Shown: positions 16,571-25,216, counted from the first letter of the stretch. The stretch is DNA of 64,000 nt from Bin87 sp965217175 (GCA_965217175.1 OZ244251.1:1798001-1862000), one strand, 5' to 3'. Translations and numbers: made by a program. Notes: generated by a model from the letters alone, not told the origin.

Positions 16571-17713
16571 CTAATACTCCGCCCACAGCTGGCCCCATTC
16601 GGTTTTGAGGGCTTTTTTGATTCTGGATTTGCCGATGGTGTTCAGCCAGTACCCGTTGTGGTAGAGGTTGCTGGCAGCATAGGCCCAAGCTGCTATTGGT
16701 GAGCGGAGCAGGGCGTTTTCCAAAGGCTTGAGCGGGCCCCAGTAGATGAGTTTCTGGCCGCGGCTGGCGAAGGTGTTCTCTGTTCCTGAAAAATTCCAGT
16801 TGACGCGGCTGATGTCCGGTTCGTCGCCGACAACTTCGATCTGGCGCATATCACCGATGCCCAAACCGCGCTCGTGGGCCAGGCGGATGAACTGAATGGA
16901 CAACGGATCGAATCCCATCATGGAGGCGACCACGGCATCGACGGCCACCTGGTCGGCGCCGGCGACGATGCGGTTCTTGACGTGCCAACGCATGGCCCGG
17001 GGGCCGGGCCCGTCGCCGGCGAAGGTGCCGTCGGTCACGGCGAAGATGCCGGGGTGTATCTCCTGCTGAATGGCCAACAAATCCACCAGCGTTTCATGAA
17101 TCACCGAGTGGGTCCAGTGACGCTTGCGGTGCAGCAGACCGCCGAAGGCGTTTTTCATCGCGCCGGTCATGGTGGTGAAGACGTGGGTTTTCATGGTGGG
17201 CAGGTGGACAATGTTCTTGCCGGCGAAGATTTGCGGTATCTCGATCCCTTCGGGATAGATATCGTCCAGCACCAACATTTCGGCCTTCGGTACGTAGCGC
17301 ACCCACGGTTCCGGCGGCGTGTCGAGATGCACGGTGCGCAGGTTGTATTTGTCCTGCACCGGTTTGTGGCGGTTGTTGACCTCGCCCTCGAAGGAATCGA
17401 CGACGACGGTGCCGTTGTGAGCGGCAATCAGGTCGGAGTGGCCCAGGTTGTGCAAGGCGCAGACCACACCTTCCAATTGCCAGGGCGCGGTGGAGCAGCC
17501 GGGATACCAGTGCTGCCAGGAAATGTTGATCTTGAGCAGTGTTTCCAGGTCGCGCGACAACACCTGCTCGGCGCCGGCGAGACGCATGGCACGTTCCACG
17601 TCGGCCAACACCGTCTCGGGGGTGGTGGCCACCACGGACACCACCGGTGTTTTGACCGGGCGGGATGCGATTGGCTGACCGGCGGTTTCCGGTTGAGCGA
17701 TGGTGGTCATCAA
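16571..17713 (-). CDS. DUF362 domain-containing protein
   Basis: A 380-residue DUF362 protein. The family core is seen in HLPTMKTHVFTTMTGAMKNA (about 180-200), VTDGTFAGDGPG and IVAGADQVAVDAVVASMMG. No CxxCxxC ferredoxin motif is present, so it is the cluster-less form. The function of DUF362 is unclear; some members are linked to cobalamin-dependent or redox maturation. It ends 46 bp before the start of the ATPase gene on the same strand and could be in the same transcript as the defence pair, though no functional link is known. Confidence 0.85.
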   Translation of the reverse strand: MMTTIAQPETAGQPIASRPVKTPVVSVVATTPETVLADVERAMRLAGAEQVLSRDLETLLKINISWQHWYPGCSTAPWQLEGVVCALHNLGHSDLIAAHNGTVVVDSFEGEVNNRHKPVQDKYNLRTVHLDTPPEPWVRYVPKAEMLVLDDIYPEGIEIPQIFAGKNIVHLPTMKTHVFTTMTGAMKNAFGGLLHRKRHWTHSVIHETLVDLLAIQQEIHPGIFAVTDGTFAGDGPGPRAMRWHVKNRIVAGADQVAVDAVVASMMGFDPLSIQFIRLAHERGLGIGDMRQIEVVGDEPDISRVNWNFSGTENTFASRGQKLIYWGPLKPLENALLRSPIAAWAYAASNLYHNGYWLNTIGKSRIKKALKTEWGQLWAEY

Positions 17714-17732
17714 AAACGCCCTTTACCTACAT

Positions 17733-17815
17733 TGATACACAGGATGAACCGGCATACACAGGAGGGACCGGAAAATCAGGATTAAATCTTATCACCCTGT
17801 CCATCCTTTCCGCCC
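17733..17815 (-). repeat. Degenerate short tandem repeats in an intergenic spacer
   Basis: In the 117-bp gap upstream of the DUF362 gene, the minus strand reads TCCTGATTTTCCGG, TCCTGTGTATGCCGG and TCCTGTGTATCAATG at about 19-30 bp intervals. This looks like a decayed dispersed or tandem repeat. No second locus was found in this window. Confidence 0.3.
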
Positions 17816-17830
17816 TGGTGCGGCGACGTT

Positions 17831-18958
17831 TTACGCGCCCTGGGCCTCTTTTGCGCGAAAGTGGGGAATAACATGCTCTCCGAAAAGGCGAATTGAATTC
17901 ATGACTTCGTCATTGGTGGCATGACCCGCCTGGAAGATGGGCATGATCTCGTCGACACCCATGGCCTCGAACTCTTCGATGACGCGGATGCAGGCGTCCG
18001 GGTCGCCAACGCAATAACCGCCGCCGGCCAGCAGGTCTTCGGGTGTGGGGGGTTTTTGCTGTTGCGGGTCCTGGGACGGACTGCCGCCCCGGGTTGCTCC
18101 GCCCTGCACGTAGAACTGGTACTCCTCGGGAACAGCGTCGGCGTCGACGCCGGCCCACTCCAGGGTGAACCGCTGGCGGCTCTGTTCCAGGTACCAGGCG
18201 GCAACTTCCGCTCCTTTCCGGCGGGCGCGGGCGTCGTCTTCGTCGCAGAAGCCAATGGTGGAGGCTACGACCTGTCGATTGATGAACCGGCCCACTGGCA
18301 CGGCGTTCTCGATGGCTTCGTAGTAGGCGTTGACCAATCCCCGGGTCTTGTCGGTGCCGCCCAGTGTGTTTACCAGGCAACCGACTCCCAGCTGTCCGGC
18401 CAGGCGGAACGTGTCTTCCTGGGTGCAGGCCATCCACAGCGGGGGATGGGGCTGCTGCAACGGGCGCGGTATAACCTCTCGGGGCGGGATGGTCCAGTTT
18501 TCTCCGCTGTGGCTGAATACCTCATCGCACCACATGCGGGGCAGCATTTCCAGGGTTTCCACCATCATGCTTTGGGTTTGCGCCACGTCGGTGCCGAAAG
18601 GAGTGAGCTGGTAGGGTCCCTTGGTGCGGCCGACGCCGACGTCCACACGACCATCGCTGAGGATGTCCAGGGTGGACGCTCTGGCTGCGACGTGCAACGG
18701 GTGGTGCACCGGCGCCAGGACGACGCCGAATCCCAGGCGCATTTTCTTGGTGTGCTGGGCCATGACGGCCAGCATCACTTCGGGCGCCGACGAATGGGCG
18801 AATTCAGTGAGGAAGTGGTGCTCAACGAGCCAGACGCGCTCGAAGCCCATTTCCTCAGCATACTGTACCTGTCGCACCGCGTCCCACAAGGTGTCGTATT
18901 CAGCCGTATCGGTCCATGGTCGGGGCATCTGCAATTCGTAAAACATGCCGAATTTCAT
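17831..18958 (-). CDS. LLM-class flavin-dependent oxidoreductase
   Basis: A 375-residue luciferase-like monooxygenase. The EHH motif is VWLVEHHFLTEF, followed by APVHHPLHVAARASTLDILS, GGR-equivalent DGRVDVGVGRTKG and HPPLWMACTQ. An insert around residues 285-310 (GGATRGGSPSQDPQQQKPP) is Gly/Gln/Pro-rich, and the C-terminus GEHVIPHFRAKEA is standard. ATG 18958 follows GGAGG; a TTG at 18964 is also possible. Substrate unknown. It lies between the DUF362 gene and an SDR, all on the minus strand. Confidence 0.88.
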   Translation of the reverse strand: MKFGMFYELQMPRPWTDTAEYDTLWDAVRQVQYAEEMGFERVWLVEHHFLTEFAHSSAPEVMLAVMAQHTKKMRLGFGVVLAPVHHPLHVAARASTLDILSDGRVDVGVGRTKGPYQLTPFGTDVAQTQSMMVETLEMLPRMWCDEVFSHSGENWTIPPREVIPRPLQQPHPPLWMACTQEDTFRLAGQLGVGCLVNTLGGTDKTRGLVNAYYEAIENAVPVGRFINRQVVASTIGFCDEDDARARRKGAEVAAWYLEQSRQRFTLEWAGVDADAVPEEYQFYVQGGATRGGSPSQDPQQQKPPTPEDLLAGGGYCVGDPDACIRVIEEFEAMGVDEIMPIFQAGHATNDEVMNSIRLFGEHVIPHFRAKEAQGA

Positions 18959-19062
18959 AATCAATCGCCTCCAGAAGGTTCGTGCGATACGATTGGTCGC
19001 AGTAGTATCCGCAGTGGTGCGGGGATTGCTCCGGACTGAAGCAGTAGAGGCCTAGAATACCA

Positions 19063-19845
19063 TCAAATGGCAGTCCAGCCGCCGTCGACCACGAGCAGGT
19101 GTCCGGTGGTGGCAGATGCGGAGTCGCTGGCCAGATAGATAGCAGCGCCCACCAATTCTGCGGGTTCCATACGGCGGCCCAGGGGCATCCTGACTTGCAA
19201 ATCGGCCTGCACTGAATCGGAATCGCGGTTGTCAGCTTCGAGCAGGCCTGGCGTTGTGGTGGGTCCGGGACCGATGGCATTTACGGTGATGCCGTGCTCG
19301 GCCCATTCCAGCGCCAGCACACGGGTCAAGTTGGCAACGCCGGCCTTGCTGGAGCAATATGCCGCGCGGTGCGGCGCTCCCACCAGCGCCAGTTGGGACG
19401 AGATGCTGATGATTCTGCCAAAGTGGTTGGGGATCATGAGCCGTGCGGCGGCCTGGGCGCAGAAGAAAACGCCCTTCAGGTTGGTGTCGAGAACTGCATC
19501 CCAATCTTCTTCGGTAACCTCGAGGGCCGGCGCCCGACGACGGATGCCCGCGTTGTTCACCAAGATGTCCAATCCGCCGAGGTCGCCGGCGGCGTGCTGG
19601 ATGGTGGCGTTGATGGCGGGCACCGATTGTACGTCCATGTCGTACTGATAGCTTGACCTGCCTTCTGTTCGGATTCGGCGGGCGGTATCGGCAAGGCCGG
19701 CACGCGCTGCATCGGTGGGCAGGTCGCTGACGGCGACGTCTGCGCCAGCCTGCGCCAATCCGACCGCGAGAGCGGCTCCAATACCTCTTGCGGCGCCCGT
19801 CACCAGAGCCTTTCGTCCGGTCAGATCAAGTCCTGGATATGGCAT
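19063..19845 (-). CDS. SDR-family NAD(P)-dependent oxidoreductase
   Basis: A 260-residue classical short-chain dehydrogenase. The cofactor loop is TGAARGIGAALA (about 16-27), followed by NNAGIRR, the catalytic Ser in ISISSQLALVG, and the YxxxK pair in AAYCSSKAG. The C-terminal HLLVVDGGWTA is typical of 3-oxoacyl-ACP reductase or sugar dehydrogenase groups. AGGAGG precedes the ATG, and a perfect TATAAT (19889-19884, minus strand) sits about 40 bp upstream. It lies 104 bp before a flavin monooxygenase and may share a catabolic role. Confidence 0.9.
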   Translation of the reverse strand: MPYPGLDLTGRKALVTGAARGIGAALAVGLAQAGADVAVSDLPTDAARAGLADTARRIRTEGRSSYQYDMDVQSVPAINATIQHAAGDLGGLDILVNNAGIRRRAPALEVTEEDWDAVLDTNLKGVFFCAQAAARLMIPNHFGRIISISSQLALVGAPHRAAYCSSKAGVANLTRVLALEWAEHGITVNAIGPGPTTTPGLLEADNRDSDSVQADLQVRMPLGRRMEPAELVGAAIYLASDSASATTGHLLVVDGGWTAI

Positions 19846-20010
19846 GGCGGCCTCCTGGTTTGGTTGTTGAGGATGGCTGTGCCATTATACCTGTGATGAC
19901 TCCGTAGATTGTGACGATAGCCGCGGAACGTCCATCAGCGAGGCCTGGTTATCAGGTTGATTGAACCGGCGTTGACCCCGAAGGTTGCCGGGCGTAACAT
20001 ACCGCTTGCC

Positions 20011-20742
20011 ATGTATGCTTTGATATTGGCCGGAGGCATAGGGGAGCGATTGCGGCCACTCACCGAGTCGTTGCCCAAACCGATGATCCCTTTGGACGGC
20101 AGGCCCATCCTGTGGCATCAGGTACGGTGGTTGCGCGATGCGGGCGTGACCGATGTGGTTTTCCTGTTGGGGCATCTGGCAGAGGTTGTGGTGGATTACT
20201 TTGGAGACGGCAGCGAGTTTGGCATTCGGGCTCATTACAGTTATGAAGACGCCCCTTTGGGCAGGGGTGGGGCACTACGCAAGGGCTTTGAGTTGATGCC
20301 TTCAGGAACTGACGAACTGGTGATCGCCACCAACGGAGATGTGGTTACGGAAGCGAACCTGGACGATATGATCAATGACTTCAGCAGCCGCGTTGACGCT
20401 GATGCCGGGCATTTGGCTACCATCCTCACGGTGTCTATGACGAGCCCTTATGGTATCGTTGAGACCGAAGCTGATGGGGTGGTGCGGGCGTTCAAAGAAA
20501 AATCGGCGCTTCCGTACGAGATTAATGCGGGCGTATACGTGCTGAACCCGGCGATCTGCAAGTTGCTGCCCGAACGGGGAGACCATGAGGTCACCACATT
20601 CCCGGTTCTGGCGGGACGAGGCCAGATGTCAGCGGTGCACTCCGGCGCGTTTTGGCGCAGTGTAGATTCGTTGAAAGATTTGCGGGAAGTCGAGCAGCAT
20701 ATCGCCAGCCGAACGGTGTCGAGCCAGCAGGGTGTGTATTGA
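20011..20742 (+). CDS. Sugar-phosphate nucleotidyltransferase
   Basis: A 243-residue single-domain NDP-sugar pyrophosphorylase. The nucleotide-binding signature LAGGIGERLRPLTESLPKP is at 5-23, followed by DAPLGRGGALRKG, NGDVV (metal Asp) and NAGVYVLNP. The length fits mannose-1-phosphate guanylyltransferase or glucose-1-phosphate thymidylyl-/cytidylyltransferase cores without the C-terminal beta-helix. ATG 20011 was chosen from the family N-terminus. Its stop TGA overlaps the TTG start of the MoxR gene. It probably supplies activated sugar for surface glycans. Confidence 0.87.
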   Translation: MYALILAGGIGERLRPLTESLPKPMIPLDGRPILWHQVRWLRDAGVTDVVFLLGHLAEVVVDYFGDGSEFGIRAHYSYEDAPLGRGGALRKGFELMPSGTDELVIATNGDVVTEANLDDMINDFSSRVDADAGHLATILTVSMTSPYGIVETEADGVVRAFKEKSALPYEINAGVYVLNPAICKLLPERGDHEVTTFPVLAGRGQMSAVHSGAFWRSVDSLKDLREVEQHIASRTVSSQQGVY

Positions 20743-21692
20743 TTACAGTTTCTGACGCACGGCACATAGCAGACGTCGCCGCCGCCATCCGGGAGAATAT
20801 CCAGCTGGCGATAGTCGGCAAGGATGAGGTTATCGAGCAAACGCTGGCAGCATTGTTCAGCGGCGGCCACGTATTGGTGGAAGACGTGCCGGGGATCGGC
20901 AAAACCACGTTGGCGCGCTCACTCGCCTACTCGCTGGACTGCGATTTTCGCCGCATACAGTTTACGCCTGACCTGATGCCGTCTGACATTACGGGCATCC
21001 ACTACTACAACCAGCGCAGCGGGGATTTTGAATTCAGGCCGGGGCCGGTGATATCCCAGATAGTGCTGGCTGATGAGATCAACCGGGCCACTCCCCGGAC
21101 GCAGTCGGCGTTGCTGGAAGCGATGGGCGAGCAGCAGGTTACCGTTGACCAGGAAACGGTGCCTTTGCCGGTTCCGTTTCTGGTGTTGGCAACCCAGAAC
21201 CCCATCGAGCTGGAAGGGACGTTTCCGCTGCCCGAAGCACAAATCGACCGCTTTCTGTTGCGCTTGAGGTTGGGATATCCGTCGGAGGACGACGAAGAGG
21301 CGATGCTGGAGCGGTTCGAGACCGCGGATCCGCTATCTTCGTTAAAACCCGTTGCAACTGCCGAAGACGTGGTACGAATCCAGCAGATGGTACGACGGGT
21401 GTATATGGATCCGGTACTGCGTAATTATCTGATGCAGTTGACACGCGCCACACGGGTTCATCCGGACGTTGAACTGGGGGCGAGCCCGCGGGCAACATTG
21501 GGCCTGTATCGTTGCGCCCAGGCCCTGGCCGGAATTCGTGGTCAGGAATACGTTACGCCCGACGACATAAAATCGCTGGCGACGCCGGCGTTGGCCCACC
21601 GCATCATTCTAAAAGGCATGGCGCGCCTCCGCGAACGCAGCCAGGAGTCGGTGATCGCCGAGTTGCTGGAGGAGCAGCCGGTGCCGATCTAG
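20739..21692 (+). CDS. MoxR-family AAA+ ATPase
   Basis: A 317-residue MoxR ATPase. Walker A is EDVPGIGKTTLARSLA, Walker B LADEINRATPRTQSALLEAM, sensor 1 ATQNPIELEGTFPLPEAQ with DRF following, and the lid contains PRATLGLYRCAQALA and YVTPDDIK. A TTG start overlapping the preceding stop (TTGA, 20739-20742) is the best choice; GTG 20736 is an alternative. MoxR proteins are usually chaperones for von Willebrand factor A proteins and sit beside a DUF58 gene. Neither is present here. Confidence 0.92.
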   Translation: MITVSDARHIADVAAAIRENIQLAIVGKDEVIEQTLAALFSGGHVLVEDVPGIGKTTLARSLAYSLDCDFRRIQFTPDLMPSDITGIHYYNQRSGDFEFRPGPVISQIVLADEINRATPRTQSALLEAMGEQQVTVDQETVPLPVPFLVLATQNPIELEGTFPLPEAQIDRFLLRLRLGYPSEDDEEAMLERFETADPLSSLKPVATAEDVVRIQQMVRRVYMDPVLRNYLMQLTRATRVHPDVELGASPRATLGLYRCAQALAGIRGQEYVTPDDIKSLATPALAHRIILKGMARLRERSQESVIAELLEEQPVPI

Positions 21693-21819
21693 AAGAGTCG
21701 GTACCCGGGTGGGGCTCAACGGTTCGTGGTGCGTTGCGAAATTAATTGCGCCTACGTACAATTACGTATCCAGATGCGAGACCCGTGCGCCAGACGTGCG
21801 CGACACTCAGGAGTTTGTT

Positions 21820-22050
21820 TTGACCACCGAAGCCCAACCGGAAATCATTCTTTATACCCACCCGGACTGTCCGTTTTCGGCGCAGGCCAAGATGCATTAT
21901 CGTCGCCAGCGAGTTGCATATACCGAGATAGATGTGTCCAAGCGACCGGATCAGGTGCCCGCATTGCTGGAGCTTTCCGGCGGAGAGCGCATTACGCCGA
22001 TCATTGTGGAGAACGGCACCGTTACCATCGGCTTCCAGGGCGGGTTTTGA
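21820..22050 (+). CDS. Small glutaredoxin-like protein, UXX-star type
   Basis: A 76-residue thioredoxin-fold protein. The redox motif is CPFS in YTHPDCPFSAQ; the C-terminal part ITPIIVENGTVTIGFQGG, following LELSGGERI, matches the UXX-star selenoprotein/glutaredoxin family rather than classical glutaredoxins. Here the active-site residue is an ordinary TGT Cys, not TGA selenocysteine. TTG 21820 was chosen because AGGAG lies 7 bp upstream. The substrate disulfide is unknown. It is a free-standing gene between moxR and recA. Confidence 0.78.
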   Translation: MTTEAQPEIILYTHPDCPFSAQAKMHYRRQRVAYTEIDVSKRPDQVPALLELSGGERITPIIVENGTVTIGFQGGF

Positions 22051-22164
22051 GACTTTTAGACTCGGGGCCGTGCGCCCCGAAATTCGCCAGGTTCGACAGG
22101 AGTCGCAACATCCGCACCGCAGTTCAGGAAGTTTGGTGATTTGCCAATTAGTGTCAAGGCGCCA

Positions 22165-22193
22165 TTGAGTAAATGGAACACACGTGCTAATAT
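22165..22193 (+). promoter_or_regulatory. recA promoter with LexA-like box
   Basis: TTGAGT (22165-22170), a spacer of exactly 17 bp and TAATAT (22188-22193) form a good sigma70 promoter 38 bp before recA. Inside the spacer, 22176-22187 reads GAACACACGTGC, one mismatch from the GAAC-N4-GTTC LexA box of Gram-positive-type SOS systems. A repressor bound there would block the promoter. Confidence 0.6.
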
Positions 22194-22230
22194 GTGCATA
22201 GATACAGTGCAGTAGGGAGGAAGGATCGCG

Positions 22231-23349
22231 ATGGCAATCAACGCCGAGATACTCAATCTGGATAAGGACAAACTGGCTGCCCTGGAGTTGGCCCTAGGCC
22301 GTATCGAGAAGGATCACGGCAGGGGCGCGGTGATGCAGGGCAATGACCAGGTAGCGCATCTGATAACCAACGTGATTCCGACGGGATCGTTGTCGCTGGA
22401 TCTGGCGCTGGGAGTGGGCGGATTGCCGAGGGGTCGGGTTACCGAAATTTACGGTGGAGAGTCAGCCGGCAAGTCCACGCTGGCGATTCACATAATGACC
22501 GAAACACAACGTATGGGTGGTTTGGCGGCGTACGTTGACGTCGAGCACGCGCTGGACCCGCAGTACGCCACCAATTGCGGACTGGACCTGGACAAGTTGC
22601 TTATCTCGCAACCGGACTCTGCAGAGCAGGCATTGGACATTACCGAGCAGCTGGTTCGGAGCGGAGCCATCGATGCCATCGTCATCGACAGCGTGGCAGC
22701 ACTGGTGCCGCAAGCCGAGATCGACGGCGATATGGGCGACGCTCACGTGGGTATGCAGGCCAGGCTGATGTCGCAAGCGCTGCGGAAACTCACCTCGGCC
22801 ATCAACCGGTCCCGAACCGCGGTGATATTCATTAACCAGATTCGCGAAAAGATCGGCGTTTCCTATGGAAGCCCTGAGGTTACACCCGGTGGCCGCGCGC
22901 TCAAGTTCTACAGCTCGGTACGCATCGACCTGCGACGTTCGGAGTCCTTGAAGCAGGGCTCTGAGATTATCGGGAATCGGGTGCGGGCGCGCATTGTAAA
23001 AAATAAGGTGGCGGCGCCGTTTCGGGTGGCCGAGTTTGACATCATGTTCAACGTGGGCATCAGTAAGGTGGGCGATCTGCTGGATATCGGCGTAACGCGC
23101 GGTATCGTCAAGAAAGCCGGCGCCTTCTATTCCTACGGAGAAACCCGGTTGGGGCAAGGCAGGGAGAATTCCAAGAATTTCCTGACCGAGCGCACCGATA
23201 TCTCGGAAGAGATTGAGGCCCTGATCCGCGGGGGCTTGGAACCAGAGGAAAAAACGCCTGAGGAAACCGTCGACAATGGTCATGGTGACGCTGGTGTAGT
23301 GGCAACGGATGAGCATGTTGCGGACGCCAGCACCATTAGCGTGAATTAG
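22231..23349 (+). CDS. recA: Recombinase RecA
   Basis: A 372-residue RecA, the ATP-dependent strand-exchange protein and SOS coprotease. Walker A GGESAGKST lies near residue 76, VDVEHALDPQYA, VIDSVAALVPQAE (Walker B) and the L2 loop region INQIREKIGVSYGSPE are complete, and the C-terminus is acidic. A strong AGGGAGGAAGG ribosome site precedes the ATG. recX follows after 3 bp, the usual recA-recX pair. The LexA-like box in the promoter suggests DNA-damage induction. Confidence 0.98.
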   Translation: MAINAEILNLDKDKLAALELALGRIEKDHGRGAVMQGNDQVAHLITNVIPTGSLSLDLALGVGGLPRGRVTEIYGGESAGKSTLAIHIMTETQRMGGLAAYVDVEHALDPQYATNCGLDLDKLLISQPDSAEQALDITEQLVRSGAIDAIVIDSVAALVPQAEIDGDMGDAHVGMQARLMSQALRKLTSAINRSRTAVIFINQIREKIGVSYGSPEVTPGGRALKFYSSVRIDLRRSESLKQGSEIIGNRVRARIVKNKVAAPFRVAEFDIMFNVGISKVGDLLDIGVTRGIVKKAGAFYSYGETRLGQGRENSKNFLTERTDISEEIEALIRGGLEPEEKTPEETVDNGHGDAGVVATDEHVADASTISVN

Positions 23350-23352
23350 TCC

Positions 23353-23886
23353 ATGCAACCCGCCGATACCGCAAAGCACGAGCAAACGTCAAGCGCCGAT
23401 GGTTCGGACGAATCCTACGGCCGGGCGCTACAGGTTGCCTTTCGGTTCATGAACTTCCGGTCCAGGTCCGTCGATGAGGTGCGGAAGCGCATAGGCAGGG
23501 AATATTCGGAGCCGGTAACGCAACGGGTACTGGAAGCCCTGGCCGGTTACGGGTATCTCGATGATGCGGCGTTCGCCGTGGCGTGGAGGGATGCCCGTAA
23601 CCGGCGGGGCCCGCGAGGGGTGGCGCTTTTGCGGAGAGAGCTACGGCAAAAAGGGTTGCAGGCTGACGTCATCGACGCCGCGCTGGAACAGGTGGATGAG
23701 GATGTCAATGCTTATCGGGCCGGCGCCCGACGGGCTGAACGGTGGTTGCAGGCTGACGGGATTACAGCTGGGGAATTTCGCACGAAGATGTGGGGATTTC
23801 TGCAGCGGCGTGGATTCAGCAGCGGCGTTTGTCGCGACACGGTAGAACGTCTGCGGATGGACTTCGCCGGTGGACCGGATGATTAG
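23353..23886 (+). CDS. recX: Regulatory protein RecX
   Basis: A 177-residue RecX, which caps RecA filaments and limits recombination. The three-helix repeats are seen in ALQVAFRFMNFRSRSVDEVR, YLDDAAFAVAWRDARNRRGPRG, LLRRELRQKGL, and the C-terminal MWGFLQRRGFSSGVCRDTV. The start is ATG 23353, 3 bp after the recA stop, so the two are co-transcribed. Its last 4 bp overlap the convergent zinc-finger membrane gene. Confidence 0.93.
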   Translation: MQPADTAKHEQTSSADGSDESYGRALQVAFRFMNFRSRSVDEVRKRIGREYSEPVTQRVLEALAGYGYLDDAAFAVAWRDARNRRGPRGVALLRRELRQKGLQADVIDAALEQVDEDVNAYRAGARRAERWLQADGITAGEFRTKMWGFLQRRGFSSGVCRDTVERLRMDFAGGPDD

Positions 23887-24389
23887 AGGCGTACCCTTCC
23901 GATCGCGATCAGAACTCCGCCGCCGGCGGCCAGAATACCCCACAGGCTGACCGCGATAGGCCAGGAAAAAACCAGTGAGATCAGGGTGGCCAGGACTACC
24001 GTGCCGCCCGCGATGTACATCAAGGCACGGCTGCGTTTCAGGTTCACCGCCCGGCTGATCAATTCCCCGGACCCGTATCCGGTGGCCAACGGCATGATGA
24101 TACTTGCCAACCAGTTACCGGCATAAACCGCGACGAAATACCAGATCACTACGGATAACAACAGGATGGCGGCGGCGGCAATTATTGCCCGAACGTAGTT
24201 CGCTGGACGTACGTCGAAAGTGGGTAGTGGCCGCGCCTTGCCACACTCCCGGCATCTGATCCCCACCGGAGCCTGAACCAGGCAACTGGTGCATATGGGT
24301 CGACCGCACTGGCTACAAGACAAACCCGTTTGGGTTGCAGGGTGCCAATGGCAGGTCATGGTCTGAGGTTCGGTTTGGGGGTTAGCCAT
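23883..24389 (-). CDS. B-box zinc-finger membrane protein
   Basis: A 168-residue protein. The N-terminus holds a B-box-like zinc finger with eight Cys/His ligands (CHWHP, CSQCGRPICTSC, GIRCRECG), followed by three or four hydrophobic segments predicted as membrane helices (AIIAAAAILLLSVVIWYFV, ALMYIAGGTVVLATLISLVF, LWGILAAGGGVLIAIG). Similar architecture is found in bacterial B-box/rhomboid-like proteins, but no rhomboid catalytic GxSG is visible. Function is unknown; a protein-binding membrane adaptor is possible. ATG 24389 was chosen over an upstream start at 24428. Confidence 0.75.
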   Translation of the reverse strand: MANPQTEPQTMTCHWHPATQTGLSCSQCGRPICTSCLVQAPVGIRCRECGKARPLPTFDVRPANYVRAIIAAAAILLLSVVIWYFVAVYAGNWLASIIMPLATGYGSGELISRAVNLKRSRALMYIAGGTVVLATLISLVFSWPIAVSLWGILAAGGGVLIAIGRVRL

Positions 24390-24455
24390 TGGTGCTTTCG
24401 CCTGGTAGCTCGTCGAGCTCTCGCGCACAGTCCTGAAATGGACCTTCGCCCAACA

Positions 24456-25163
24456 TTACGCGCCGTCGGTCATTGGTGGACTCGGTGACCTGGACAACCA
24501 TCGTTTCCGGTCTGATATATCACGGTCCCTTAACAGTCGATTAAACAATACCTTGAGTTTGGCTTCGTCTGGCGCGAGGGGCTCTCCGTTGGCCAGCATC
24601 CGTTTCAATATTATGACACTGGAAGCGCCGGCCGCAAAGAGTGTGAGTTGCAGCGAATCGCCCAACAGGATGAGTTGGTCTGGCAAAACCGCGCTAACGA
24701 ACGGGAGCGCCACCAAAACCGCTAACATCCACTCGGCTGATCTGCGGGTGGCTCGCCAACCGATCAAATATACCATCACGGCCGCAATGAACAATGGCGG
24801 CGAGATCGCCAATACGGCACCTGCCCACACTCCTACGCTGCGGCCTCCGGTGAACCTCAGGAAGGGAGACCAACAGTTGCCGAGCATTACGATAACGGGA
24901 ATCAAGGCAAAAAAAACTGGGGATGTATCCGGCTGTGCCAGGAACATTGCAACCGATGGAGCTAACGCTCCCCGGCCGAGGTCGATGACCACGACCACCG
25001 CCATCCAACGTTTGCCCAGTTGCCGGGCAACATTGCTGCCGCCGGTATTGCCGCTGCCGTGTTGTCGGAGGTCGATGTGGCCGACATGACGAGCCAACAG
25101 GTACGAGGTAGGGACGGCTCCCAGGGTGTAGGCGACGGCGCAAAGTGCGATGAGAGTGAACAC
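24456..25163 (-). CDS. plsY: Glycerol-3-phosphate acyltransferase PlsY
   Basis: A 235-residue integral membrane acyltransferase that uses acyl-phosphate to make lysophosphatidate, the first step of phospholipid synthesis. Family motifs: GAVPTSYLLA, GSGNTGGSNVAR (motif 1), and TGGRSVGVWAG (motif 2, usually GGKGVAT, so somewhat diverged). Five or more hydrophobic helices are visible. A basic, Ser/Pro-rich tail of about 40 residues follows the last helix, making it longer than most PlsY. GTG start. It is downstream of the PHP phosphoesterase gene on the same strand. Confidence 0.88.
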   Translation of the reverse strand: MFTLIALCAVAYTLGAVPTSYLLARHVGHIDLRQHGSGNTGGSNVARQLGKRWMAVVVVIDLGRGALAPSVAMFLAQPDTSPVFFALIPVIVMLGNCWSPFLRFTGGRSVGVWAGAVLAISPPLFIAAVMVYLIGWRATRRSAEWMLAVLVALPFVSAVLPDQLILLGDSLQLTLFAAGASSVIILKRMLANGEPLAPDEAKLKVLFNRLLRDRDISDRKRWLSRSPSPPMTDGA

Positions 25164-25216
25164 GGTTCGGCCACGGGGTTAGTGGGACAGAACGGGTGAG
25201 CTGCAAGGGATTGGAA

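Noticed and set aside
16571..17713. LarA-like lactate racemase near larE/larC
   Set aside because: The protein carries DUF362 motifs (KTHVFTTMTGAMKNAFGG) and lacks the LarA lysine/histidine pattern.
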